From Amycolatopsis taiwanensis DSM 45107 (GTDB lineage Bacteria > Actinomycetota > Actinomycetes > Mycobacteriales > Pseudonocardiaceae): 64,000 nt of DNA. Shown one piece after another: positions 7,296 through 15,250 of the stretch (the stretch's first letter is position 1; each line of letters starts with the position of its first letter). The position numbers and the translations under genes are program-made. Below the pieces are notes generated by a model that had not been told where the DNA came from, searched no databases, and saw only the letters and a program-made list of their open reading frames with translations. The stretch lies in contig NZ_JAFB01000005.1 in assembly GCF_000519205.1 (NCBI RefSeq), positions 163,724-227,723 of the forward strand. The letters are read 5' to 3'.

Positions 7296-8306
7296 GTGCG
7301 ACAACGCAGTTTGGTTTGCCTACTCCTAGCCTTAGCGGTCACCGCGAGTGGTTGTACCGTCCAGCGCTACTGGGGTGGCAGCTCGAACACTGCTGGCAGC
7401 GGCCGCGCCAGCGTCGGTCTGGTCACCAAGACCGAGACCAACCCGTACTTCGTCGAACTGCGCAATGCGGCCGGTGCCGCCGCCAAGGCTCAAGGGGCCG
7501 ACTTCGTCGCGCTCGCTGGCCAGTTCGACGGCGACAACGACGGCCAGGTCAAGGCGATCGAGAACATGGTCCAGCAGGGCGTGAACACGATCCTGATCAC
7601 GCCCAACTCGTCGACCGGCGTGCTCGCCGCGATTGACCGGGCCCGCAAGGCCGGCGTCCTGGTGATCGCGCTCGACACCGCGACGGACCCGGAAAGCGCG
7701 GTGGACGCCACCTACGCCACGGACAACGTCGCGGCCGGACGCGAGCAGGGCGCCTACGTCAAGGCCGCGCTCGGCGGGATTCCGCCGAAGCTCATCATGA
7801 TCGACGGGACCGCGGGCAGCACCGTGGACACCTACCGCCACAACGGTTTCCTGCAAGGCATCGGGCTTGCCGACGGCGCGCCCGAGATCGCCGGCCGGGA
7901 CAACGCCAACGGCGACCAGAGCATCGCGCAGCAGAAGATGGAGAACCTCCTCCAGCGCTCGACCGACATCAACGCCGTCTACACGATGAACGAACCCACC
8001 GGGCGCGGTGCATACGCGGCATTGCAGGCGCGCGGGCTGGCCGGCCAGGTCGTCATGGGTTCGATCGACGGCGGCTGCCAGGGTGTGGCGAACGTGCGGG
8101 ACGGGTTGTACCAGGCCACCGTCATGCAGTTCCCGCGCAAGATGGCCGAGCAGGGCGTGACCGCGGCCGTCGAATACGCCCGGACTCAGAAGAAGCCCAG
8201 CGGCTTCATCGACACCGGGTCCGTCGTGATCACCGACAAGCCGATGCCCGGCGTGCCGAGCCAGAACACCGACTGGGGCCTGCAGAACTGCTGGGGGAAC
8301 AAGTGA
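7296..8306 (+). CDS. Sugar ABC transporter substrate-binding lipoprotein (FrcB/RbsB-like)
   Basis: A 336-residue lipoprotein with a signal peptide ending in the lipobox TASGC (Cys20), so it is anchored outside the membrane. The mature part is a pentose/hexose-type periplasmic-binding fold: VGLVTKTETNPYFVEL, GVNTILITPNSS, VLVIALDTATDP, IDGTAGS and IDGGCQGV are the usual ligand-contact blocks. Start GTG 7296 has GGGGAGG at 7284-7290. It heads a co-oriented set with permease, ATPase and kinases. CUT2-type importers usually carry monosaccharides or polyols; the ligand is not predictable here. Expression is probably controlled by the LacI protein via the 26-bp palindrome upstream. Confidence 0.92.
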   Translation: MRQRSLVCLLLALAVTASGCTVQRYWGGSSNTAGSGRASVGLVTKTETNPYFVELRNAAGAAAKAQGADFVALAGQFDGDNDGQVKAIENMVQQGVNTILITPNSSTGVLAAIDRARKAGVLVIALDTATDPESAVDATYATDNVAAGREQGAYVKAALGGIPPKLIMIDGTAGSTVDTYRHNGFLQGIGLADGAPEIAGRDNANGDQSIAQQKMENLLQRSTDINAVYTMNEPTGRGAYAALQARGLAGQVVMGSIDGGCQGVANVRDGLYQATVMQFPRKMAEQGVTAAVEYARTQKKPSGFIDTGSVVITDKPMPGVPSQNTDWGLQNCWGNK

Positions 8307-9295
8307 CCACGCTGACCGCCACAAAGAAAACCGAGGGCCGGGAAGGCATCGGCGATTTCTTCCTGCGTGCTCCCGCGGCCGGGCCGGCGCTCGCGCTGGT
8401 CGTCGCGATCATCGTGTTCTCGGTGTCCACCAGCACCTTTCTGCAACTGGACAACCTGTCCCTGGTGGTCGAGCAGTCACTGGTGGTGGGCACCCTCGCC
8501 CTCGGGCAGACGCTGATCATCCTCACCGCCGGCATCGATCTGTCCAACGCGGCGGCGATGGTGCTGTCCACGCTGCTGATGGCGAAGCTGCTGACCTCCG
8601 GCACGCCCGCGGTACTGGCACTGGTCCTCGGCGTGGCAGCGACCGGGGCCCTCGGGCTGGTCACCGGATCGCTGGTGACCCGGATCAAGCTGCCGCCGTT
8701 CATCGTCACGCTCGGCATGCTGACCATGCTCACCGCGGCCGGAAAGCTGGTCGCCGGCGGCCAGGCGGTGCCGGTGCCCGACGGGCTGCTCACCTGGCTC
8801 GGCACCCGCCGCTACCTGTTCGGCGGCATCCCCATCACCTACGGCATGACGCTCGCGCTGGTGATGTACCTGGTCATGTGGTACGCGCTCACGCAGACCG
8901 GGTGGGGAAAGCACGTCTACGCCGTCGGCAACGCGCCGGAGTCGGCCCGCCTGTCCGGGATCAAGGTCAACCGGACCGTCGTCTCGGCCTACCTGGTGGC
9001 CGGGCTGATCTTCGGCATCGCCGCGTGGCTGGCGCTGGGCCGGGTGCCCAACGCCGACCCGAACGCCTATCAACTCGGCAACCTGGACTCGATCACCGCC
9101 GTGGTGCTGGGCGGGACGAGCCTGTTCGGCGGTCGCGGCTCGGTGCTCGGCACGATGATGGGCGCGCTGATCGTGACCGTGCTGCGGTCCGGACTCACCC
9201 AGCTGGGTGTGGACTCGCTCTACCAGGACGTGGCGACCGGTGCGCTGGTGATCGCCGCGGTGGCTGTGGACCGGTTGGCCAGGAGGACACGATGA
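8303..9295 (+). CDS. Sugar ABC transporter permease (FrcC/RbsC-like)
   Basis: A 330-residue inner-membrane permease of the BPD_transp_2 (AraH/RbsC) family with about ten hydrophobic segments. Typical family blocks are LALGQTLIILTAGIDLSNAA, GLVTGSLVTRIKLPPFIVTL, GKHVYAVGNAPESARLSGI (the cytoplasmic loop that contacts the ATPase) and AVVLGGTSLFGGRGSVLGT. The GTG start overlaps the stop of the binding-protein gene (GTGA), and the stop overlaps the ATPase start (ATGA), so the three are translationally coupled. It imports the sugar captured by the lipoprotein upstream. Confidence 0.93.
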   Translation: MTTLTATKKTEGREGIGDFFLRAPAAGPALALVVAIIVFSVSTSTFLQLDNLSLVVEQSLVVGTLALGQTLIILTAGIDLSNAAAMVLSTLLMAKLLTSGTPAVLALVLGVAATGALGLVTGSLVTRIKLPPFIVTLGMLTMLTAAGKLVAGGQAVPVPDGLLTWLGTRRYLFGGIPITYGMTLALVMYLVMWYALTQTGWGKHVYAVGNAPESARLSGIKVNRTVVSAYLVAGLIFGIAAWLALGRVPNADPNAYQLGNLDSITAVVLGGTSLFGGRGSVLGTMMGALIVTVLRSGLTQLGVDSLYQDVATGALVIAAVAVDRLARRTR

Positions 9296-10104
9296 CGACG
9301 ACACCGACCCTCTCCGCACGCGGCCTGGTGAAGCGCTACGGCCGGGTGACCGCCCTCGACGGCGCCGATTTCGACCTCTACCCCGGCGAAGTGCTCGCCG
9401 TGGTCGGCGACAACGGGGCCGGCAAGTCCAGCATGATCAAGGCGCTGTCCGGCGCCCTGGTCCCGGAGGCCGGCGAGATCCGGGTGGACGGCGAGCCGGT
9501 GCGCTTCCGTTCGCCGCTGGACGCGCGGCGCTGCGGGATCGAGACCGTGTACCAGGATCTGGCGCTCGCTCCCGCGCAGGACATCGCCGCCAACATGTTC
9601 CTCGGCCGGGAAATCCGGCGCCGCGGCCCGCTCGGCCTGATCCGCAAGCTGGACTCGGCGAAGATGCGCGCCGAAGCCCAGCGGGTGCTGGACGAACTGG
9701 ACATCAAGGTCAAGTCGATCGGCCAGCCGGTGGAGACGCTCTCCGGCGGGCAGCGCCAGGGCGTCGCGGTCGCGCGGGCGGCGGCCTTCGGCACCAAGGC
9801 GGTGATCATGGACGAGCCGACCGCGGCGCTCGGCGTCGCCGAGTCCGGCAAGGTGCTGGAACTCATCGACCGCATCCGGCAGCGCGGGCTGCCCGTCGTG
9901 CTGATCAGCCACAACATGCCACACGTCTTCGAGATCGCCGACCGCATCCACGTGCACCGGCTGGGGCGGCGAGTGGCCGTGGTGTCGCCGGAAACCACGA
10001 GCATGAACCAGGTGGTCGGGTTGATCACCGGCGCGCTGCGGATGGGTGAGGATGGCACGGTGGAGGAGGTCGAGTCGGCGATCCACACGGGACTTTCGGC
10101 ATGA
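9292..10104 (+). CDS. Sugar ABC transporter ATP-binding protein, single-domain (FrcA-like)
   Basis: A 270-residue ATPase that energises the importer. Walker A is GDNGAGKSS (residues 39-47), the signature LSGGQRQ is near 150, Walker B is AVIMDEP near 172, and the H-loop is VVLISHN. It has one nucleotide-binding domain, unlike RbsA/AraG/XylG, which carry two in about 500 residues; the single-domain form is that of FrcA in the rhizobial fructose system. ATG 9292 is chosen (AGGAGGA at 9281-9287, four-base overlap with the permease). The stop overlaps a mini-ORF at 10101. Confidence 0.93.
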   Translation: MTTTPTLSARGLVKRYGRVTALDGADFDLYPGEVLAVVGDNGAGKSSMIKALSGALVPEAGEIRVDGEPVRFRSPLDARRCGIETVYQDLALAPAQDIAANMFLGREIRRRGPLGLIRKLDSAKMRAEAQRVLDELDIKVKSIGQPVETLSGGQRQGVAVARAAAFGTKAVIMDEPTAALGVAESGKVLELIDRIRQRGLPVVLISHNMPHVFEIADRIHVHRLGRRVAVVSPETTSMNQVVGLITGALRMGEDGTVEEVESAIHTGLSA

Positions 10105-10163
10105 GGCGTATCGCGTCGAACCGCGGCAAGCAAGGCGACCAACTCGCGGAGGAACGAGCGTGA
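10101..10163 (+). CDS. Unannotated 20-residue mini-ORF between ATPase and kinase
   Basis: A short frame starting with ATG that overlaps the ATPase stop (ATGA at 10101-10104) and ending with TGA that overlaps the kinase start (GTGA at 10160-10163). The peptide begins MRRIASNRGKQGDQLAEERA. Its RGKQGD core resembles RGNHGD/RGNQGD/RGSHGD in the frames at 40592, 27531 and 42351, and its 3' end CTCGCGGAGGA supplies the kinase's Shine-Dalgarno. It is either a coupling peptide or a shortened copy of a dispersed element. No function is known and translation is unproven. Confidence 0.4.
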   Translation: MRRIASNRGKQGDQLAEERA

Positions 10164-11044
10164 GCCGGCGGGTGGTGCTCGCGGGGTTGTGCACGGTCGA
10201 CGTCGTGCAGCGGGTCGCCGAGCTGCCCGGGCCCAGCGAGAAGGTGCAGTCGCTGTCCGTCGACGTGGCGGCGGGCGGCCCGGCGACGAACGCGGCGGTC
10301 ACGGTCGCGGCGCTGGGCGGCTCACCGCTCCTGCTGACCGCCCTGGGCGCGCATCCGCTCGCCGAACTGGCCCGTGCCGATCTCGCGGCCTGCGGCGTGG
10401 AAGTCGTCGACGTGGCCCCGGAATCCCAGGTCGCGCCGGCCATTTCCGCCGTCGCCGTGCGAGATCGCGACGGCGAACGAACGGTGGTTTCGCGTAATGC
10501 CGGCAACGTCTCCATACCCCGGCCGAGGCCCGAGGATTACCTTGGCACCGGGACTTGCGTGAGCGCGGTGCTGGTGGACGGGCATCACCCGGAACTCGCG
10601 CTGGCGGTCGCGGGTTGGGCGCGGGATCGCCGGATTCCCGTGGTGCTCGATGCCGGAAGCTGGAAACCGGTGCTGGACGACCTGCTGCCGCTGGTGGACA
10701 CGGCGGCGTGCTCGGCACACTTCCGGCCGCCGGGCCCCGGCCTGCGCGACCGGGGCGTGCCGACCGTGATCGTCACGGCTGGTCCCGATCCGGTGCGCTG
10801 GTGGACCGCCGAGGCCTCCGGTGCGGTGCCGGTGCCCCGGACCGGCGCCCGGGACACCCTGGGCGCGGGCGACGTCTGGCATGGCGCGCTCGCGTACGGC
10901 ACGGGGAACCTCGAACTGCCGGAGCTGATCCGGTTCGCCAACGAGGTCGCCGCGGAACGGGTGCGGCATGTGGGGCCACGGTCCTGGCTCGACTCGATCA
11001 GGGAACTGGCGACTTCCGCCCGCGCGGCGGGTGAGGATGGGTGA
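10160..11044 (+). CDS. PfkB-family carbohydrate kinase
   Basis: A 294-residue ribokinase-like sugar kinase. The C-terminal signature TGARDTLGAGDVWHG carries the catalytic aspartate (Asp238) and the anion-hole glycines; the N-terminal GG switch region is VDVAAGGPATNAAVTVAALGG. It probably phosphorylates the imported sugar, or the ketose made from it, in the cytoplasm. The preceding GTG/TGA overlap with the mini-ORF and GGAGGA at 10148-10153 fix the start at 10160. Ribokinase, ketohexokinase and fructokinase functions are all possible. It sits between the importer genes and an FrcK-like kinase, so the locus has two candidate sugar kinases. Confidence 0.9.
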   Translation: MSRRVVLAGLCTVDVVQRVAELPGPSEKVQSLSVDVAAGGPATNAAVTVAALGGSPLLLTALGAHPLAELARADLAACGVEVVDVAPESQVAPAISAVAVRDRDGERTVVSRNAGNVSIPRPRPEDYLGTGTCVSAVLVDGHHPELALAVAGWARDRRIPVVLDAGSWKPVLDDLLPLVDTAACSAHFRPPGPGLRDRGVPTVIVTAGPDPVRWWTAEASGAVPVPRTGARDTLGAGDVWHGALAYGTGNLELPELIRFANEVAAERVRHVGPRSWLDSIRELATSARAAGEDG

Positions 11045-11093
11045 CGTGCGGGGGTCTGGGTGCAACCCCGCAGAAAACACCGAAGGGAACGCG

Positions 11094-11726
11094 ATGACAT
11101 TCGAGGAGTTGCTGGCCAGGGCGGAAGCGCTGGCGGCGCGCGGCGAGCGGACCGTGCTCGGCGTCGTCGGTTCGCCGGCGGCGGGCAAGACCACGCTCGC
11201 GCGCGGGCTGGCCGGCAAGCTCGGTGACCGGGCCGTGGTGGTCGGCATGGACGGGTTCCACCTCGCGCAGGCGGAACTGCGGCGGCTCGGCCGGATGGAA
11301 CGCAAGGGCGCGCCGGACACCTTCGACGCCTACGGCTACGTACACCTTTTGCGTCGCCTCAAGGACGGGAAGGAAACCGTCTACGCGCCGGAGTTCCGGC
11401 GCGAGATCGAGGAGCCGATCGCGGGCGCGGTGCCGGTACCGCCGGAGGTCCCGCTGGTGATCACCGAGGGAAACTACCTGCTGCTGGACTCCGATCCGTG
11501 GCGCGACGTGCGCGGGCTGCTCGACGAGGCGTGGTTTCTCGCCCCCGACGAGCAGAACCGGATCGAGCGACTGGTCACCCGGCACCGGCGGTACGGGCGA
11601 TCGCTGGTGGACGCCCGGCGGCGCGCGCTCGGCAGCGACCAGCGCAACGCCGACCTGATCGCGTCCACCGCGCAGCGCGCCGACCTCGTCCTCGACCGGC
11701 TTCCGCTGGCAAACTTCCAGATATGA
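11094..11726 (+). CDS. P-loop kinase of the uridine kinase/FrcK-like family
   Basis: A 210-residue kinase with Walker A GSPAAGKTT (residues 26-34), the segment VVGMDGFHLA typical of phosphoribulokinase/uridine kinase/pantothenate kinase folds, and a C-terminal RNADLIASTAQRADLVLD helix. Proteins of this size and pattern accompany FrcBCA importers (FrcK in rhizobia) and are annotated as nucleoside/nucleotide kinases; their substrate is not settled. ATG 11094 has GAAGGGA at 11082-11088. The stop overlaps the next gene (ATGA). Given the context, a sugar or polyol substrate is likelier than a nucleoside. Confidence 0.8.
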   Translation: MTFEELLARAEALAARGERTVLGVVGSPAAGKTTLARGLAGKLGDRAVVVGMDGFHLAQAELRRLGRMERKGAPDTFDAYGYVHLLRRLKDGKETVYAPEFRREIEEPIAGAVPVPPEVPLVITEGNYLLLDSDPWRDVRGLLDEAWFLAPDEQNRIERLVTRHRRYGRSLVDARRRALGSDQRNADLIASTAQRADLVLDRLPLANFQI

Positions 11727-12463
11727 CGCTCGTGGTCACCGGCGGCAGCCGGGGCATCGGCGCGGCGATCTGCACGCTGGCCGCGGCGCACGGGCACGAC
11801 GTCGTGGTCAATTACGCGCACGACGCCGAGGCCGCCGAGCAGATCGCCGAGCAGGTCCGGCGGCGGGGCCGCCAGGCGCGGACCGTCCGTGGTGACGTGT
11901 CCAATGAGAGCGACGTCAAGCACCTCTTCGACGCGGCCGAGGACCTCGGACCGCTGACGGCGTTGGTCAACAACGCGGGCATCAGCGGCAATCGGCCGGC
12001 CCGGCTGGACGAGCAGGACGTGGAGACCGTCCGGCGGGTGCTGGACGTCAACGTGACCGGCGTGTTCCTGTGCTGCCGGGAGGCGGTGCTGCGGATGTCC
12101 ACCCGCTACGGCGGCACAGGCGGCGCGATCGTGAACGTCTCGTCGAGCGCCGCCGGCCGTGGTTCACCGGGGGAATGGGTGCATTACGCGGCCAGCAAGG
12201 CGGCCGTGGACACGCTGACCTACGGGCTGGCGCAGGAGGTCGCGCGGGAAGGCATCCGGGTGAACGGAGTATCACCCGGGCTCGTGGACAGCGACTTCCA
12301 TGCCACCGCGGGCGTGCCCGACCGAGCGCAGCAGCTCGGCCCCGGCGTTCCGCTCGGCCGGGCGGGCCGGCCCCAGGAAATCGCCGAGGCGGTGGTGTGG
12401 ATGCTTTCACCCGCGGCGTCCTTCACGGTCGGCGCGATCTTGCAGGTCAACGGCGGTCGATGA
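11723..12463 (+). CDS. Short-chain dehydrogenase/reductase
   Basis: A 246-residue classical SDR with the NAD(P)-binding TGGSRGIG near residue 5, NNAG at the middle strand, and catalytic Ser in NVSSSA, Tyr155 and Lys159 (YxxxK). The C-terminus VGAILQVNGG is typical of glucose/ribitol dehydrogenase-like members. It overlaps the kinase gene by four bases and closes the sugar operon, so it probably interconverts a polyol and a ketose, feeding the PfkB kinase and transketolase. Substrate unknown. Its stop codon is the first base triplet of two DnaA-box-like repeats. Confidence 0.88.
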   Translation: MTLVVTGGSRGIGAAICTLAAAHGHDVVVNYAHDAEAAEQIAEQVRRRGRQARTVRGDVSNESDVKHLFDAAEDLGPLTALVNNAGISGNRPARLDEQDVETVRRVLDVNVTGVFLCCREAVLRMSTRYGGTGGAIVNVSSSAAGRGSPGEWVHYAASKAAVDTLTYGLAQEVAREGIRVNGVSPGLVDSDFHATAGVPDRAQQLGPGVPLGRAGRPQEIAEAVVWMLSPAASFTVGAILQVNGGR

Positions 12464-12521
12464 GTTGTCCACAAACTGTGGATGGATTCGCGAGTTGTCC
12501 ACAGGTTGTGGACTCACGGGT
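12462..12521. repeat. Two 30-bp repeats with DnaA-box-like inverted pairs
   Basis: Two 30-bp units start at 12462 and 12492. Each carries TTGTCCACA (12465-12473, 12495-12503), identical to the actinobacterial DnaA-box consensus, then an inverted partner TGTGGA (12477-12482, 12507-12512), so each unit can also fold as a short hairpin. They sit between the convergent SDR and ltrA genes. An origin is unlikely without dnaA/dnaN or an AT-rich unwinding region; they may titrate DnaA or act as terminators. Confidence 0.6.
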
Positions 12522-12530
12522 GTCGTCGAA

Positions 12531-12630
12531 CTCAACGAGTGCCGTAAGGGCTCAATGAGGGTCGTGGGGACTCACTAAGTGTTGTGCGGCCTCACCGAGT
12601 GTCCGGGGATCTCACTGTGCGTCCGGGGAA
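12531..12630. repeat. Five exact-period 20-bp tandem repeats
   Basis: Five contiguous 20-bp units begin at 12531, 12551, 12571, 12591 and 12611; the fourth is CTCACCGAGTGTCCGGGGAT. They are diverged at several positions but the 5' CTCA and central G-rich block persist. The last unit overlaps the stop codon and final residues of ltrA (minus strand), so the array has grown into the gene end. There are no spacers. Location between convergent genes suggests a role in transcript ends. Confidence 0.75.
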
Positions 12631-13814
12631 CGGCCGCGGTGCCGGGTGACGGCCAGGTTGGCAGCGAGCGTGGCGGCAACCGCCAGACCCATCGTGAGCA
12701 CGGCGAGCCCCAGTCCGAGGCCCGGCGCGCCGACCGCGATGCCGAGCACGATCACCACTCCCGCCACCACGAGCAGGGGATGACCCACGGCACCGGTGCC
12801 CGCCACGCGGTGCAGCCCGGCGAACACGACCAGCGAGACCACCAAGGGGACGGCCACCGCCAGCGCGGCCACGCGAACACCCAGGTGGCTGTGGTGACCG
12901 AGGGTGTCGATGGCGGCGCCCAGGCCCGCTCCGAGCGCGGCGACGGCGGCGAACACGACGTAATGGCCGTAGCCCCAGAGCAGGGCGGTGCGCAGGCCGA
13001 CCAGGCGCGCCTCGGCGCCGGTGAGGTAGATCCACCACACGGCGAACACCAGTAACAGCCCGCCCGCGGCGGTGATCAACACCGAAGGAGTTTCACCGGG
13101 TTCGCTGAGCGCGTCCTGCACGCCGGTGAAGGTCGCCAGCACGACCTCGCCGAGCACGATGATGGTGAACGCCCCGTACCGATCGGTGATGTGGCCGGGA
13201 TGCCAGCTCGTCGGGTGGCCCCGGTACTCCGCCCAGAGCGGCACGGCCAACTCGGCTGCCACCAGCACCAGGAAGGTCACGTACGCCCACACGCCGGGCG
13301 CCCACAAGCGGGCGATCCACCCGAACTGCACGACGGTGATCCCGGCGGCGTAGCGCAGGGCCGTCGGGCGCCCCTCGACGTGTTCGATGGCGGCGCGCAA
13401 CCACTGGGACACCAGCGCCAGCCGCATGATCACGTAGCCCACGACGACGATGGTGAAGTCGCCGTGCGAGAACGCGGCCGGAACCCCGGCGGCGAGCACC
13501 AGTACCCCGCCCATCTGCACCAGGGTGAGCAGCCGGTAAGGAACGTCGTCGGTGTCGTAGGCGGAGGCGAACCAGGTGAAGTTCATCCACGCCCACCAGA
13601 TCGCGAAGAACACCGACGCGTACCCGACCAGCCCGGCGAGCACGCGCCCGTCGGCGAGCGCGTGGTGCCACTGTCCGGCGGCCTGAGCCACCGCGACCAC
13701 GAAGCACAGGTCGAACAGCAACTCCAGCGGAGTGGACACCCGGTGCGCCTCACTTGGGTCCCGGCCGCGCATGATCCGCCGCAGCACACCACCACCCGCC
13801 ACGCCGTCGCTCAC
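12612..13814 (-). CDS. Low temperature requirement protein A (LtrA) family membrane protein
   Basis: A 400-residue multi-spanning membrane protein of the LtrA family, with about eleven hydrophobic segments. The N-terminal ELLFDLCFVVAVAQ and the central HITDRYGAFTIIVLGEVVLA blocks are the family hallmarks. The function is unclear; the name comes from a Listeria locus needed for growth in the cold. GTG 13814 is preferred because GGGAGAAG precedes it; an open frame extends to 13922 but lacks a ribosome site. The C-terminus is encoded in a tandem repeat. It is convergent with the sugar operon. Confidence 0.88.
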   Translation of the reverse strand: MSDGVAGGGVLRRIMRGRDPSEAHRVSTPLELLFDLCFVVAVAQAAGQWHHALADGRVLAGLVGYASVFFAIWWAWMNFTWFASAYDTDDVPYRLLTLVQMGGVLVLAAGVPAAFSHGDFTIVVVGYVIMRLALVSQWLRAAIEHVEGRPTALRYAAGITVVQFGWIARLWAPGVWAYVTFLVLVAAELAVPLWAEYRGHPTSWHPGHITDRYGAFTIIVLGEVVLATFTGVQDALSEPGETPSVLITAAGGLLLVFAVWWIYLTGAEARLVGLRTALLWGYGHYVVFAAVAALGAGLGAAIDTLGHHSHLGVRVAALAVAVPLVVSLVVFAGLHRVAGTGAVGHPLLVVAGVVIVLGIAVGAPGLGLGLAVLTMGLAVAATLAANLAVTRHRGRSPDAQ

Positions 13815-13983
13815 CGCTTCTCCCGTGCGTGTCCACGCTCGGCCGGTCTCCTGCCGCCCGGCCTTCGCACGACTGATCTTGCCACCGGAATTGCCCCCAG
13901 GGCTGGAAGTTCCTGCCGGCACTTGGCGCGACGACGGATCGGTAGCCTGGCCGCAGGGGCTACTGGAAGGGTCGGACCAGCCG

Positions 13984-14397
13984 ATGTCGAAGCTGACGAA
14001 TCTGTATCACCTGGCACTGACCGTGACCGATGTGGACCGCAGTGTCCCGTGGTACGAGCGAGTGCTGGACCTCGCGGAAACCACCCGCCGTGAGGACCCC
14101 GAGACCGGGATCCGCAAGGTCTACCTCAGGGCACCCGGCGACGAATTCTACGTGGTCCTGGTGCAGCACCCGGACACCGAGCGCGGTGCCTTCGACGGGC
14201 GGCGAACCGGCCTGGATCACATCGCGTTCAAGGTCGACTCGTACGCCGCGCTCAAGGAATGGGAACGGCGGCTGGCGGACTACAGCGTGACCTACACCCC
14301 CGCGACCGCCTCACGCACCGTGCCCGGCGCTTCGGTGGTGGTGTTCTGCGACCCGGACGGGATCCAGCTCGAGGTCTGGTCGGGCCTGCCGGCCTGA
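13984..14397 (+). CDS. VOC-family (glyoxalase/dioxygenase-like) protein
   Basis: A 137-residue vicinal-oxygen-chelate fold protein made of two beta-alpha-beta-beta-beta modules. Metal-ligand candidates are His in NLYHLALTV, His in GLDHIAFKV and Glu in IQLEVW. The substrate could be a methylglyoxal adduct, an antibiotic or an aromatic; none can be chosen from sequence. ATG 13984 is preceded by GGAAGGG at 13974-13980, and a possible -10 TAGCCT lies at 13943-13948. Only three bases separate its stop from the convergent DedA gene. Confidence 0.85.
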   Translation: MSKLTNLYHLALTVTDVDRSVPWYERVLDLAETTRREDPETGIRKVYLRAPGDEFYVVLVQHPDTERGAFDGRRTGLDHIAFKVDSYAALKEWERRLADYSVTYTPATASRTVPGASVVVFCDPDGIQLEVWSGLPA

Positions 14398-14400
14398 GCT

Positions 14401-15120
14401 TCAGACGGCGTTGAGTTCGGGGTCGGACTCTTCGTCGTCGATCGGGCGGCGGATCTCCCGGACGTACCGGACGATTCCGAAGACGGTACCGGCCACGAAG
14501 AACGCGACGGACAGCCAGACGGTCAACGTCTTCACCCACGGGAAGGCATCCAGCAGGCCGGCACCGTAGTAGCCGAGCAGCACCAGTGAAGGCACCCAGA
14601 GCACGCCGCCGAGCGTGGTGGCGAGCAGGAAGCGCCGCGGGTCCATCCGGGCGGCACCCGCGATGAGCGGCGCCAGCGTGCGCACCCACGGAATCCAGCG
14701 GGCGGCGACAATGGCGAAGAAGCCCCTGCGGTCCAGGAAGTTCCGGGCCCGTTCCAGGTGCTCCCGGGTGAGCACCTTCCCACCACGCCGGGCCACGATA
14801 TGCGTGCCGGTCTGCCGGCCGATGTAGTAGCCGACCTGGTTCCCGATCACGGCGACCAGCAGCGCGGCCAGCGAAAGCAACCACGCGTTGAAGTGCGCGC
14901 CGTGCGAGGCGAGCACCACCCCGGCGGCGAACAGCAACGAGTCGCCGGGCAGGAAAAGGCCGACGATCAGCGCGCATTCGATGAACACGAAGCTGAGTAC
15001 GATCACCCAAACCAACAGCGGGCCGGCCGCGTTCAGCCAGCCCGTTCCCAGGGCTTCGGGCGCGGCGGAAACGACACTCACAGGCCGGAAGCCTACGTGC
15101 AGCGGGCCGGCCGCACTCAT
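14401..15120 (-). CDS. DedA-family (VTT domain) membrane protein
   Basis: A 239-residue integral membrane protein of the DedA/SNARE-associated family, thought to move lipids such as undecaprenyl phosphate across the membrane. The acidic residue in FIECALIVGLFLPGDSLLF, the GYYIGRQTG segment and the ARWIPWVRTLAPLIAG arginine motif are family hallmarks. The start is uncertain: ATG 15120 is used, GTG 15081 is nearer the first membrane segment; neither has a clear Shine-Dalgarno. A second paralogue lies at 22190. The actinobacterial fba region commonly carries one (Rv0364c type), which fits. Confidence 0.9.
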   Translation of the reverse strand: MSAAGPLHVGFRPVSVVSAAPEALGTGWLNAAGPLLVWVIVLSFVFIECALIVGLFLPGDSLLFAAGVVLASHGAHFNAWLLSLAALLVAVIGNQVGYYIGRQTGTHIVARRGGKVLTREHLERARNFLDRRGFFAIVAARWIPWVRTLAPLIAGAARMDPRRFLLATTLGGVLWVPSLVLLGYYGAGLLDAFPWVKTLTVWLSVAFFVAGTVFGIVRYVREIRRPIDDEESDPELNAV

Positions 15121-15250
15121 CCGATTGGTGGATTTGCCGCATCCGTTATCGACGGCCGCGAAGATTCGTGAAATTGAGCGGTCTCTGACCACCTGTTATC
15201 CGCACTGGAGTAACCGCCAGGCAACGCAGCGACAGCCTCGTGGGGCACCT

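Noticed and set aside
12462-12521. Replication origin
   Set aside because: Only two DnaA-box-like pairs, no dnaA/dnaN, no AT-rich region; kept only as a DnaA-box-like repeat.
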